Below, one piece after another: positions 12,290-24,900 of a DNA stretch of 64,000 bases. Origin of the DNA: Adenanthera pavonina. Its lineage: Eukaryota > Streptophyta > Magnoliopsida > Fabales > Fabaceae. The notes under the pieces are model-generated. The model was not told the origin of the DNA, made no database searches, and saw only the letters and a program-made list of their open reading frames with translations. Location of the stretch: positions 13,906,001 to 13,970,000 of the forward strand of contig JAIVEN010000023.1 in the NCBI GenBank assembly GCA_026686845.1. Reading direction: 5' to 3'. Position numbers and translations under genes: made by a program. The stretch's first letter is position 1. Each line of letters opens with the position of its first letter.

Positions 12290-15200
12290 ATGCCAAAATT
12301 TTGATGCTCTTTTGCCAAAGAGGTAATAGATGCCAATAAATCAACAATTTAAAACATGAAATACGTATGGGCTTAAGATAGCTAGAATTAAATGCAGTTT
12401 TTTTATTAAAAGAACTGAAAGGATGAGGATGACAAAGAGTGGGTGCCTTTAGCTAGTGCTGGTCGACACAGGTGGTCAAAGAATTTGGATGAAAATTTAT
12501 ACCTTATCATAAGATTGGATTTGAATCCTTCTGGTGCCACTTCAAATTCTTATGTTGGTAGGCAATCCTTTGGAAGAAGATTCCCCATCATCCAAAGGCA
12601 GTGTCAAAAAAAAAAATAAAACAAAACAAAAATGGATGGCCTTGAACCGGCACAGTCAGTGAGGCAGTTGTTCTAAACTACTCTTCTTGAAGTAGCTCTT
12701 GAAAGTGCTTCTCCTGATCAAAATATTTTTTGTACACACAAAAAAAAATGATGGATGGCATTATCCAAATTAACAGTATAAATCCCAGAAATGTTTAAGC
12801 ACTGAAAAGAGGTGAAAGAAAAGGGGCGAAAGAGATTCCATCATAATCCAATTATGGTTAAGTGCAATAAGGAGGAAAAGGTTGACCATTTCGAGGGTGT
12901 GAGGGGGTAAAAGTTTCCTGAGATCTACAAATTTTAACTAGTCGTATTATTCATACATTATGCAAACATTGTCATGCATCATCAATATCTATATTAATGG
13001 TAAAATATAGAAGGTACAGACAGTTATTAGCTCATTTTAAATTTCATGCAGATGCTAAAAATTTGTATTAGTTCATCAATATATAAATAATAGAATTTAT
13101 ATGAAACCGCATTATTTATCAATTATAAACATCATAACTCATCTCAGACTCTTGATAATATATGGAATCTATTTATAGTTTGTTAAAAATCATGTTTTAA
13201 TATCCTTGAATCTCAGAGGGTTTATCATCCTAATTTTCATTAAAATTGTGAAATTTAGGAACCCATAATTTTTTTCTAATGTATCAAGAGAATTTGGCAT
13301 AACAATAAATAATAGGAGGCCTCCAGCACTAAACAAGTTCGAAATAAATTCCACTCTTCACATGATTTCTAAACCATGTGAGTCTCATATTTAATTAATA
13401 TTGATATTCACGAATTAGTTAAATTTTGTTATATTGATTCCCTTTAATTTGAAAGCACATTAGGTACCTACCACCGAGTACTCATCATAGATATAAATCA
13501 TTTAGTTTTAATATAAACGATTTAGATTTAATTTTATTTCATTATATATAAAATCTAAAATAGAGGTGATTTTATAACTATTACATCTTTAAAAAATAAT
13601 ATTATTTTTTAAAAAGTCAAAATAAATAACTTTAAATCTGAAGCCCAGATTTCATCGTAATGATAAGCATGCATACACGTTGCTATAATGGGCACCAGAA
13701 GAGGGACCCTTCAATTTAAATGGATTTGGTTCATATTAAATATAACTTTTATAAACAAAATCTTTGTGATTATAAATAATTAAAATTTGTGCTGAATTTT
13801 TTTAAAAATTTCAATTGCCAACCGAAAAAAAGACTTCACATCTCTAATGTCTAAAAAGACAAAGAAATTGGCAAAAGCTTATATGAAAAATACAAAAATA
13901 ATAATATAATTTATTTTAAAATTTAATAAATATAAATACCATTTCACCAGATAAGTTATAAACTTCCCAGAGTCATCTCCTTTTCTGGAGTTGGAGTCAT
14001 CTCCTTTTCTGGAGTTGGGTAAGTTAAAGAAAATGAAAACAAATTTCATCCAACCTCAATTGTAATTATATCAAGTAATAAAAAAAATTAAATGACCATT
14101 ATACCCTCATGAATTTCTAGTATATTTAATAATTTTTTACAAAAATATTCCTAATTAAAAAAATATTTTTTTCAAAAACTAGTAGTACAATTTATTTATA
14201 TTAGTTGCATAATGTAAAAATTATTAACATTAAATGAGGATATTTTTAAAAATTAATTTATATTCTAAACAAATTTATTATTTTTTTTAATAGATGTGAT
14301 TTTATTTTTTATCCTTTATATTAAGAAATAAAGGGAGTAATAGGGAATCCAATGAGAATATCACATGATGTGAGTGTTTGGATTAGTTTATTCGTAATTA
14401 ATTATAAAAATTAGTAATTATTTATAATTGATTATATGAATAAGTGATTATATCAAAAGAGATTTATATTTAAATATTTTTATTGTATAAATAATTTTTA
14501 AAAAATATTTAAATTTTAAAAATTTAAATAATTATTGGATAGATAATAAAAATAAAAATAAAATAAATAATTATGAATAAATAGTTGATTATAAAAAAAT
14601 AAAAAAAAATAGTTTGTGGGAATAATTAATCATAAATAATTGTTTTATTTTGAAGTACGATAAAAAGAGAATTTTCAAAAACACCCTGCTTCATATTTGG
14701 CGTCAATTTTGTCAATAGAAGTCAAAGACGCCGCAAATTCCTTGCCCGGTCAGGGTAGCTTCTGCAAAGGCCTCAACATAGCCCTTCTTTTCTGAAACCC
14801 CCATAATTGCCCTCTCCCACTCAAAACACTCTCCTCAAGGCTCAACAAACTTATGAAACAACACCCCAATTTTAAGTCTCATCCGCGAAACTGATAAAAA
14901 AGCTAGCCTTCCATAATTGTTGTTTAAGATTATGGCATATGGATTAATGAAATCTTAATTAATATAAAATAATATTATATAATGACTAAAATATTCTTAT
15001 TTAGTCTCCTTTTATTAACAAATGACTGAGTATAGTAAATAAAAGAAAAAGATAGACAGAAATAAAGAATTAGCCGTGCATTGAATTTGTAAAAGAAAAA
15101 ACTTAAAATAACTATAATTATGCGGTGAATTGACATTTCATTTAAATCATGAAAATTTATAGTATTTTTCATTTTTATATTAAAAATCCTCTCAGATGTC

Positions 15201-15886
15201 CAATATGTTTTTTCTTTATTTTGGGTCATCATTTATAGTTTATGTTTATATTTTTAAAATTAAAATCCATTCAAATTAATAATAAATTATTAAAAATATG
15301 AATTTGATATTTTTGAAAAATAACATTTTTATATGTAAAATAGAAGACACATATATCATAAAAAAATAATTAATAAAATAATGTATATCAAGTTTAGTTC
15401 AAGCCTTAATAACTTGAAATTGAATTAAACCAAATCAATCAATTTTTATTATTTAAAAAACTAAATTAAACCCTAATATTGATTGGTTTTGATTGATTTA
15501 TATTAGTTTGGTTTGGTTGAATTCATTGTAGTTAGTTTAATTTGGTTTTAAGCACTCTTAGTCATCAATTATTATAATATGTTAGAAACCAAGCCCAATC
15601 AAACTTCTTAAAAGAGACAAGACATGACTATGTTTGTTATTCCATTTATCTGGTTTTTTATCATAAGTAAACGCTTGCTCGTTAATATGTTTTAAATTAA
15701 AAGAGGTTCTATTATTGCTTTCATTTTGTCCTTTTTTTTTTGTGCCTATTTTTGGTAGGCGCATGCTTATTTTGGACCGAGTTTTGGCAGAGCATTGAAT
15801 TTGGCAATCGTCGATCAATTAATATAAATTAATAATAATATAAATAGTGTAGGAAATCAAACCATCCACTGAACATAAATACTAAA
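12290..15886. other. AT-rich repetitive DNA, no gene seen
   Basis: No coding exon is supported. The interval holds a 24-base unit (GAGTCATCTCCTTTTCTGGA...) present twice in tandem at about 13970-14018, a degraded Stowaway-like segment ending near 14341 (AAGAAATAAAGGGAGTA), and a second copy of the AAGTGATTAT-type MITE at about 14368-14650. Block B has only about 250 bases at the corresponding place (31.30-31.55 kb), so most of this is insertion or expansion in block A. Confidence 0.5.
14368..14650. mobile_element. AT-rich MITE, dispersed family copy 2
   Basis: Starts GTGTTTGGATTAGTTTATT, nearly the same as the start of the copy at 61165. It continues with ATAAGTGATTAT and AATAATTATTGGATAGATAAT as in the other copies. 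Highly degraded and non-coding. Confidence 0.5.
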
Positions 15887-15888
15887 TA

Positions 15889-16153
15889 CTCCCTCTGGTC
15901 TTATATATAAGAATATTTTAACCGAATTATGTGAATTAAGAAAGGGAGTTAAAACTAATTAACTACCTCAATTTCTTCGAAAATTTCAACCTTTTTCCAA
16001 AACTACCCTTATTTAATCTCTCTTTTTTTCTCTTTGAATACATTAAATAGGGGTATTTTTTTGAAAATGCATAATAAATACCACCTCGTATATTGTAAAG
16101 GATCTTATAGTTAGGACCAAGACAAAAGATCCTATATATAGAACCGAAGGTAG
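15889..16153. mobile_element. Stowaway-like MITE
   Basis: About 265 bases flanked by TA (15887-15888 and 16154-16155). The left end CTCCCTCTGGTCTTATATATA pairs with the inverse of the right end, CTACCTTCGGTTCTATATATA. Size, TIR sequence and TA target site fit the Stowaway (Tc1/mariner) class. The interior is non-coding. Confidence 0.8.
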
Positions 16154-16379
16154 TAGTACTCTATGGTTTATTTCAAATTTTGTACAAATGCATGAAACTC
16201 GTCCGCTCTAATACATTTTTAAAAGCCATAAGAAGCTTTCATCAAAAATAAAATTATAGGACGCCAACTTGTTTGGCCTGTCTTGCGAACAATAATAGCT
16301 TTTAGCTTCATGCCTATTAATTATCTTTATTTATTTATTTATTTTGCCTAAAACTTTTAGTAATTCATTAGATATAAGG

Positions 16380-16690
16380 AAGAAACTTAGGATAAAATCA
16401 ATCACAATTGACTCCATGGCTAATAATAATAACTTCATCTGTCTCTTCTTGTCCCAGACATATTATCCGTTTGGCACAAATTTTTTTCCCCTTTTGGGGG
16501 GTAAAGAACACATTTGATCTCTTGGATTCATGCCCATTCAGTGCATCTCATTATAACGTATAACATACATTGAACCGGGCTAACTCACTAACCTTAACTA
16601 TTTCACAATCTCCAATTCATTATTTGAATATATACTTCTATTTATTTATTTCACAATCTCCAATTCATTATTTGAATATATACTTTCATA
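16380..16690. repeat. Continuation of EIN2-block homology, with a 38-bp direct repeat
   Basis: Words such as TTGTCCCAGACA, CATTGAACCGG-CTAACTC-CTAACCTTAA and CACAATCT align with block B at about 31600-31960. An identical 38-base unit (ATTTCACAATCTCCAATTCA...) occurs at 16600-16637 and 16648-16685, ending right at the 5' junction of the LINE. Block B has one diverged version. Confidence 0.65.
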
Positions 16691-19214
16691 GTTCATGAGG
16701 CCTTTCATTACTTGCAACATAGAAGTGCAGCTAAGTGTGAATTTGCACTTAAACTAGACATGAATAAGGCCTATGACAGAGTTGAATGGGACTTCCTTTC
16801 TGAGGTTATGTTGAAATTGGGTTTTCATTCTTTATGGGTGGCTAAAATCATGCAATGTTTGGAGTCTGCTTCTTTTAATTTACTGATGTCTGGACAGAAA
16901 ATTACAGAAATTATTCCACAACGGGGACTTTGTCAGGGAGATCCGCTCTCACCATGCCTTTTTATTATTGTAGCTGATGTTTTGTCTCGTATGGTTGTTC
17001 ATATGGCTGAAAATGGTGATCTGATGGGTATAAAATTGTCACGTCACTGCCCAGTTCTCACTCATTGTTTCTTTGCAGATGATGCAGTATTTTTTTTGAA
17101 AACGGATAGATCTAATTATCTCACTTTTAAGTCTTTGTTGGAATGTTATTGTACAGCTTCTGGCCAGATGGTAAACTATGCAAAATCTGGTATCTTCTTT
17201 TCTAAGAACACTTCTCATGAGTTGCAAGATGATTTATGTCAGATCCTTGGTGTTGATGGTACATCATCTATTGGGAACTATTTGGGACTGCCTGTCTTAT
17301 GGGGTAGATCTAAATCTAAAGCACTTGCTTTTGTGTGTGACCGAGTAGAGGCAAAAGTGCAAGGTTGGAAATTTCAGTTACTTTCTGAGGCTGGTAGAGA
17401 GACACTCATTAAAGCAGTAGTAGATGCTATTCCAATTTATCCTATGTCATGTTTTCTTTTCCCTAAGAAAACATGTCAACAATTAGATAGCATTATTGCT
17501 CGATTCTGGTGGGGACAAAAAGAGGATGAAAGGAGGATACACTGGGTTGCATGGTCTTGTATGACAAAAGCTAAAGCTGATGGGGGCATGGGTTTTAAGG
17601 ACTTCAAGTGTTTTAATCTTGCACTCCTAGCAAAACAATGTTGGCGGATATTGACATCACCTGATGCCTGGTGGGTGAGAATTTTAAAAGGTGTATATTT
17701 CCCTTCATGTGATTTTATGGGTGCTACTAAAGGTGGCAGATCCTCTTGGGGTTGGCATAGTTTGCTTACAGGTCGAACTTTGCTTCAGAATAACATTATT
17801 TGGCGGGTGGGTAGTGGCCTTTCTATCAACTTTTGGAAGGACCCTTGGATACCTTCGTTACCAAATTATAAATTGTCTTCCTTGCCTTCTTCAGATTTTC
17901 CTGCAGGTTTTACTGTTGCAGATTGTGTTCTAAAAGGTTAATGGCATCTTGATCCTGTACAACATCTCCTCACTCATGAGGAGATGCAAGCGATCAAGTG
18001 TATTCCTATATCATCTTGTGGTATGACTGATGTTTTATGCTGGACTAAAGGACGAAATGGTGTATTTTCTGTCAAACAGGCTTATCAGGTAGCCACATCT
18101 CTTGCTTTAGAAGAAGGTACCCATCGTCCAGGCTCCTCATTCATGGTTGATTCAGAGTTGTGGATATTTTTATGGCATTTAAAGGTCTCACCAAAGGTAC
18201 GAAATTTTATGTGGAGGGTATGCACTGGATCTTTAGCTACCAAGGAGAATCTTTGGAAAAGAAATTGTAGTGCTGTTCCTATGTGCCCTTGTTGTACATC
18301 TAATGTGGAAACCATTGAACACCTTTTGTTACTTTGCAATTGGGTTCAGTTAGTTTGGTTTGAGTGTCCCTTAAATATAAGAATTTGTCCCCACTCTATT
18401 ACCAGAATAGATGTATGGCTATTTTCATTATGGCATGATTTGCATCTACCTGAAAGAAGTTGTGCGTTGATTGCTACCCTATGTTGGTATATTTGGAAGG
18501 CACGAAACTCATTTATTTTTGAAAGTATTCCTCTTAATCCAAAACAAGTGATCTGTTCAGCCATGGAGTCTATTGATGAATTGTGGCACCAAAATGGATG
18601 GGATCAACCTTTGTTAGATGGTAATGAATCTGTTTTGCCTACTCCTACTTCTTGGCAACCTCCACCTTTAGGAGTAATTAAGATCAACACAGATGGCAGT
18701 TTTCAAGGAGCTGGGCATGCTGGGATTGGCTTTATCCTTCGTAATCATCTGGGTCAAGTGTTGAAATTTCATAGTCCTAGATGTTTAGCCATTTCTAGTT
18801 TTATGGCAGAGTGTATGGCTGTACGTGCAGGTTTACAGATGGCTCAAGCACTTCATTTGCAGCATATTCTTTTGGAGTCGGATTGTCTCCTTCTTGTCCA
18901 AGCGGTAAATTCTGGTTCCATGGGACCGGAATGGGAGAGCTCCGTATTTGTGGCCGATATTTCTCAACTTTGTCAAGCTTTTGCTTCCTGCACTCCTACT
19001 TGGATTCCTAGGACTTTGAACAAGGCAGCTGATTGGCTTGCTACTAATTTTAATAGTGGGATGTGTCTATCTGTTCGGGATCTTTATCCCCCATCCCCTT
19101 TATCTGTTATTCTTGTTAATGATTGTAGTGGTTATAATAGGCAGGGATTCTCTATAATTCCTTGAACCTTATTTTTTATTAATATATTTGAACTTTCATG
19201 CCAAAAAAAAAAAA
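16689..19214 (+). mobile_element. 5'-truncated LINE (non-LTR retrotransposon)
   Basis: Homology opens mid-way through the reverse transcriptase at VHEAFHYLQHRS and runs to a 3' A-tract at about 19202-19214, so the endonuclease and ORF1 are missing, as in typical 5' truncation. No clear target-site duplication was found. The element splits EIN2-block homology: sequence before it matches block B up to about 32.0 kb and sequence after it matches from about 32.0 kb on. It therefore inserted into block A after the duplication. Confidence 0.9.
16691..19165 (+). pseudogene. LINE ORF2 fragment: reverse transcriptase, zinc-knuckle and RNase H
   Basis: The frame runs from KLDMNKAYDRVEWDFL through PQRGLCQGDPLSPCLFI and the catalytic FADD (near 17075-17086). 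It continues with the thumb-like region (GRSKSKAL, GWK, LIKAV, IPIYPMSCF) and the plant LINE zf-RVT region (WRVCTGSLATKENL ... CPCC ... IEHLLLLC). It ends in an RNase H domain (KINTDGSF, AECMAVRAGL, LLESDCLLLVQAV). A single in-frame TAA at 17939-17941 separates two otherwise open stretches of 409 and about 407 codons. Lack of the N-terminal part plus this stop makes it non-autonomous. The near-intact frame suggests fairly recent insertion. Confidence 0.9.
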
Positions 19215-19640
19215 TGGACGCCAAGAAGGCCATGATCCGTCTTGACTTGTATTAATTGAAACATTGAAACTTAATTGAGGCGACAAATAACGCAGATCTC
19301 TGAACCACTGCTGAATACAACAACATGGCCTCCAAAGTCTGCATGTTTAATTATTAGATTGATAATTCTGGGGCTCCATTATTTCTACGGTCGTTATATA
19401 TAATTATATCAATAGCGTAATATTGATTGTTTTGATCTCTCGATCCTAAGAACCAAGAAGCGAATTTGTTCATTACATCTTATCCAAAAACTGAGTTTAT
19501 TTTATATTATGTCAATTAAGAATTGTTTTTATTTTTATTGTAATCATTGACAGATGTATATTAATTCTTCAGTCGATTCTTTTTCCTGTTATATTCACTT
19601 GAGTTGGCAGATATATATTTTCGTATTGAGGCGATCAAAT
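19215..19640. repeat. Far 5' end of EIN2-block homology (matches about 32015-32320)
   Basis: Segments such as AACATTGAA, CAGAGATC/CAGATCTC, AATATGGCC/ACATGGCCTCC, TTCATTGCATCCTATCC/TTCATTACATCTTATCC and AAAACTGAGTTTTATTTTA align in order with 32020-32310. This is the furthest upstream point at which I can recognise the duplicated block. It has no coding content. Confidence 0.55.
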
Positions 19641-19973
19641 TTTACAGAATTACCATGGGGATCAGTACCACTACTTTCTTTCTAGGAAGCCTTTTTTTTC
19701 TTTTGTTTTGTTTATAAAAAGTTATAGCAAAGCCATGCAAGAGAAAGTGCAAACGTTGCGTATATAAAAGGGTATACTATAAAAACTGGAGATTGGGACT
19801 AGTGTTGTATCGAATAGACAGTATGAAATGACTAATGTGATGAGGAGTAAAATTGACTGATGTGTTTCTGAGGCTTGAAAAAACTCTATTCATTGCCGAC
19901 GCAAAACAACTAGAAGGAATTGCCCATGAACTCATAGGCAGTCAATGCAGACAGGCAAAAGCAACGAGAATTG

Positions 19974-20930
19974 ACGGTTTTTTGAGCAGTAAATAATAAA
20001 AAAATACAAAAATTTAGGAAATATAACACACAAAGTTGATAAGTGACAAACACGACTTGGATCCATATAAAGAAGTCGCATAGTTAGCCACGTAATTTCA
20101 GATCTGACAAATTTTTTTTTTATAAAAAGAGGAAGTCACATAGATGGCCATGCGACTTATCCTTTGTAATCTCTAAAAAGCATCCATGGGACTTTGCCTT
20201 TTTTTTTAATAATTAATTTTATAGTTGTTGGATTATTTAAATGTGTTCTTTAATTCTATTTAAATGACCAATGTTTACTACTATATTCAGATCAACTTTC
20301 TACCCTATCCAAGTGAGTTTCGACCATTCCCAAATATGATTTGTTGTAGGAAATATTTTGTATAGGGATCTAAAATTATCTTTTTTATATTAAATAATTA
20401 TTAAGAAGATATAAATTTAAATAAAAGTGAAATAAATATTAATTAATAATTAACTATATTTATGTAAGTATTGTCTCAAATTTTCTCATCCCTAAACTTA
20501 TATTATATACACATATTTTATTTTTTAAACATTTAAATATCATTTTAAAATTACATGAAGAAGCAAAAAATCCTTATATGCTATGTTAATTTTTATGATA
20601 AGGGATTACAAAAAATTCTTGATCTGAGTATAGTAAAAAATATTGGTCATTTAAATAGGATCGAGAACACATTTAAATAATTCAATAACTATAAAATTAA
20701 TTATTAAAAAAAAAGGAAGTCGCATGGCCATCCATGCTACTTCCCTTTTTTTTTTTAAAATAAATTTGTCAAATCTGAAATCGCATAGTTAACTGTGCGA
20801 TTTCTTTGTACGGATCCGAGTCGTGCTACCACTAATCAATTTTATGTATTATATTTTGATAAATACTCTCTGATATGTTATATTTTGATAATTTTTTTAA
20901 ATTTTTATTATTTAATGCTCAAAAAACCGT
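19974..20930. mobile_element. Foldback element with very long terminal inverted repeats
   Basis: The left arm reads ACGGTTTTTTGAGCAGTAAA and the right end, inverted, reads ACGGTTTTTTGAGCATTAAA. Inverted similarity continues inward for several hundred bases, through CACGACTTGGATCC / CACGACTCGGATCC, ATTTCAGATCTGACAAAT, GGCCATGCGACTT and ATTATTTAAATGTGTTCT. The right arm carries a small internal duplication (TATCAAAATATAA). Both arms contain shorter palindromes built on GTCGCAT. No ORF. A non-autonomous Mutator-like or foldback element is likely, but no target-site duplication was identified. Confidence 0.75.
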
Positions 20931-21480
20931 GTTACTCCCTTCATCCACGGTGAGGACCGGCTTGGCTTTATCCATCAACATTTTCCTTTGCCCTTGTCCC
21001 CTCAATACAGTTCCCCCTCGTCTCCAATGTTCTCCTTGTGATGGCTTGGCAAAGGGGTTCAATGCAGAAGGATTCAATGGTTATATTATTTAACACGACT
21101 GCATAACTAGAACTTCAAAATAAAACCCACTAATTAAGCTAATACAACTCCCTCTCCATTAAGTTATAAACTTGTTGACCTTATTAATTTTTTTATACAA
21201 AACACGACATTTTATATTTTAAAAGTCACATTTTTATATCATTTATTTTTTTTAATTCTATTTCATTCGAGATACTAATCGAGCCCTTAGTACTTGCTAG
21301 GTATTAAAATAGAAAATAAAAAGAAAAAGAAAAAATGATTTCATTGCTTAAAAAAAGCATCATGCTCTAATTTAAAATAATAATAAAAAATAAATATAAT
21401 TAAGTAATATTGATGACAACAAAATAGACAGTTACACATACCAATGATACCATGCAGATTCCTACACCTCGACAAATTAT
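20931..21480. other. Spacer between the foldback element and EIN2 block B
   Basis: AT-rich sequence with no supported gene. A short GC-richer piece at about 20935-21080 encodes nothing recognisable. Confidence 0.4.
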
Positions 21481-21484
21481 GCTA

Positions 21485-21720
21485 CAAACAGCAGGCACAT
21501 CCCAATGATAGATCATAAACAGAATCTCAATCAATTTGGTTTATCAGAAGCACTTGGTCGTGGCCTTCCTTTTAATCTTCCACTCCACTCCAAGAAGTTA
21601 GTGAATTATTCATCATCTATCATCATTCAACTTTTTTCTAACGTACACGGACAACATTAATTACTTGGTTTACATCCATTCTCCAACAGCGGACCCAATA
21701 ATTATTTCAATTCATCTCCT
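21485..21720. repeat. 3' flank of EIN2 block B (matches 295-425 and 2095-2220)
   Basis: Aligns first with 295-425 and then, almost directly, with 2095-2220 of block A (TTACTTGGTTTACATCCATT / TTAGTTTATCCATT, GACCCAATAATTATTTCA / CACCCAATACTTATATTTCA, AGACAAAGCAAAG). This is what exposes the 1.65-kb length difference between the blocks. Confidence 0.65.
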
Positions 21721-21927
21721 CAACCCTCTCCCTCTCTCTCTTGTATGCACAAGAAAGACAAAGCAAAGAAAAATAAGCAACAAAGCAGAAGCAGCCAGTT
21801 TAAATCCAGCCATTTTCCCCCTTTCATTCAGGGCAGTTACGTTATCCTGGGTACGTAACAAACATACAAGGAAATTAAATCGCAGCAACGAATCTGGTTG
21901 AGGGAGACAGTTGTGAGGGCAAAAAAG

Positions 21928-24900
21928 CTACAAGTTATAGGGTGCTGAAGAGGGAATCTTGCGTGAACCACCACAGCATTCTTTCATGCCAGATGATTTG
22001 TTGGATAATCTGCGCTTGTAGCGTTTGAGAACAGAGGCCAAATTTTCCTTCCCCTTGGGGAAAGCTACATCACCCACCGCAGTTCCTGTGCGTCCTTTCC
22101 GACCAGAGATTGCATTTTCCACCTCCTTGATGAGGTCAAGCATCACTGATGCTGTAGTGCATTTCCCCCCGCCTGCTTTTGCAGTGGGGGGAGGGGGCAA
22201 TATTCCATTCGAAAGAGGAGGGCTTGGCTTCAGCTGGGGTGCAGTTGAAACTTGAAGGCAAAAGCATGGGGGCATCACACTACGAGGCTTTGAAAAAGCT
22301 GGATCAATTACACCCTGCACATAAAAGCAAAATCAATTATGAAGCTAGGGAACAAAGAAATCAAACTAGGACGAAACGGAGGAAACAGAGTTTTAACTAT
22401 GTCAGCAGATTATGCTATGCAACAAATACCCATTCTTTTATAAATTTGTCAACACTCCGCAGCTAGCACCCATTATTGAGTGCAGACAAAAAGAGAGAAA
22501 CTGAACCTTATCCTACCGCATAGGAACAAGATAGCAAACTCTTTGGCCATTTACCTGGAGGCGGTTGAGTACGTAGGTATATTTCCCCCAAAGCTCAGGT
22601 CGGCTCTCCATATGTGAAAGCTCAAGAATACGGTGAATACACCACACCCCAAAACTTATTATCAAGTCTGATCTCCATATACAGCCCTCCCCACAGTGAG
22701 GAACCGATAAAACTGAAAAATTAAAGGAGTTTGTCTCCCGAGCTTCAACTTCATAGAGGAATTTCTCCCTTGCAGCTACACGGTCTATTAGGTCCTCATC
22801 AGCCCCACCATTCTGTCTAAACAACCAATCAGACCCTTCCAATTTTAAGAGCTTGAGAATGCACTGTCTAACAGACCGAAGTTTCACCTCAATATCAACA
22901 ACTGAAGCAGTCTCCTGAGAATTTGAACAAGGCCTAGTTCCAACACCTTCCATTCCAACATTACGGATTTTATCTGCTACACCAAACTGCTCAAAAGGCT
23001 GTGTTGACCATAGGGATCCAGTATCAGAACCCGAACTCAACTGTGAAGAGAGGGCATCTCTGTAGACTTTTGAAGGGGAAAGTTTATCAAAGGCCAAAGG
23101 AGCACCTGTGCCAGATCTCGAATTTGAATATGGTGGTTCATAACAAGTTCTAGCAGATCCATATCCAACAGAACCCTCAAATGGGAATTTTTTATCAGAT
23201 GCAAGAACATCCCTGCGGGGAATAGTGTATCCTGAAATATCTGGCAAGCTGTGGTATTTCTTTGTATTGACTGAATTGCCTACATTATCTGCAGGTCCAG
23301 AAAAGTAAAAATCATAGCAGGACCTCTCCAATGGCAATGCGGAATTTCTAGGGACTGTGATGTTTTCAAATCCTGGGGGTTGAGCTACACCTACACCATT
23401 TTGCAGTTTATGCCCCAAAGCAAATGCAAGTGGATCCCTGTTGCTTGTATTAGCTATGGTAGGGGATTTTAATGATGACAATTCACCTTGACCATTTAAA
23501 TTATCTGGAATTCTGTCTCTACCAACTCGACTAAGGTAGGATGCAAATTGATAACCATGTATGGTAGCTGGCTGACTATCCCAAACCTTTGACGAAGGCA
23601 TATTGCGCACACTGGAATAGCGCCTCTCCCCAGAGTCAAGAACCTTGCGGTTAGAGTTCCGGACATATGCATCTAATAACTCAATGGGGTTTGTCCGGAA
23701 AGAGGAAGATCTCCTCCGAGGGCTATATGAAGATTCAAAATTACTTTGCATCCTGGGCAACTTGGGCGAGTCATATAGGTCAAAGTTCATCAGCATATCT
23801 GAGGCTCTACATCCTGCTGATGCCACACACTCAGAATGGTCATTTCCAGGTGCATTCACTTTTAGCAAGGAAGCAGAAAATCTCAAATCTACTCCCAACA
23901 AGGCATCCAGTTTCTTAGCCTTTGCATCCTGGGTTACTTGTCCATGGTAATCATACAGTTGTCCCCAGAATTCATCAAGAATAGCAGCTAGCTGACGCCT
24001 TGCCGCACGTCCTAAGCCTGCTAATCTTGATAGACTTCCAATGCTATTCCCCCCATCATCACTTTTCCCACTAAGACTCTTGAATGATGCAGGGCCATCT
24101 GATGTTAAAGATAGGGCACCTGCAGTAGCCACTTTCGATGATTCTTCAGCTTCCCAAGAGTCTCCATCATCATCATCATCCCTTTCAGCATTCATATCTG
24201 CATCAACTACCACAGTCTTCTCGACTGGAGCACTTGCTTCCAGTTCTTCAGTTTTGGTGCTAACCAATCTAAGATCAGAATTCTTATTTTCAACAATTGA
24301 TAATGCCTGTGTCTTTAATGTAGAAACTGATTCCTTAGCAAGATACATAGGAGGGCTAGGCAATGGTGTAATGGAATGACTCTTTTCTTCACTAGTCACA
24401 TGAAGCTCTGAAATCTCCAAAGCTCTTGCTGGAGTTGAAGATGGTTCCTTCACCTTATGAGATGCATCTCTATGAAATCTAGTTTCAGTTAAATCTGCTT
24501 CCTGATTCTCAGTTGGCTGAACCGGTATGGCCTCTGGCTTATCACAGTTTTGAGCTTGTGCATCTAAATTGCCACTTGCAGATTTTAGTGGTATGATAGC
24601 TAGCCAAAGCATCAAGCCAAATAATACAAAAGCAATGCTTATAAGAACTGAATAAGGAGCAGAGATGCCATTACCCGCACTCCATCTCAAATAATCCACC
24701 CAATTGCTATTGCCAAATATCATTTCTACCACAAAGATAATATTTAAGCCAAGTATCCCAAAAAATACCACCAATGCCAAAAATTCCATAAACTGAGAGA
24801 TCTTGTGTACACCCATTATTGATCTAGATGTAGCAATTCGAAAAAGGGGGATCACAGAAGATGGAAGTTGCAAAGCTACCACAACCTGAGTGAATACAAG

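Noticed and set aside
16689..19165. Host reverse-transcriptase or RNase H gene
   Set aside because: Domain order, the 5' truncation and the 3' A-tract mark it as a LINE copy, and it has an in-frame stop.
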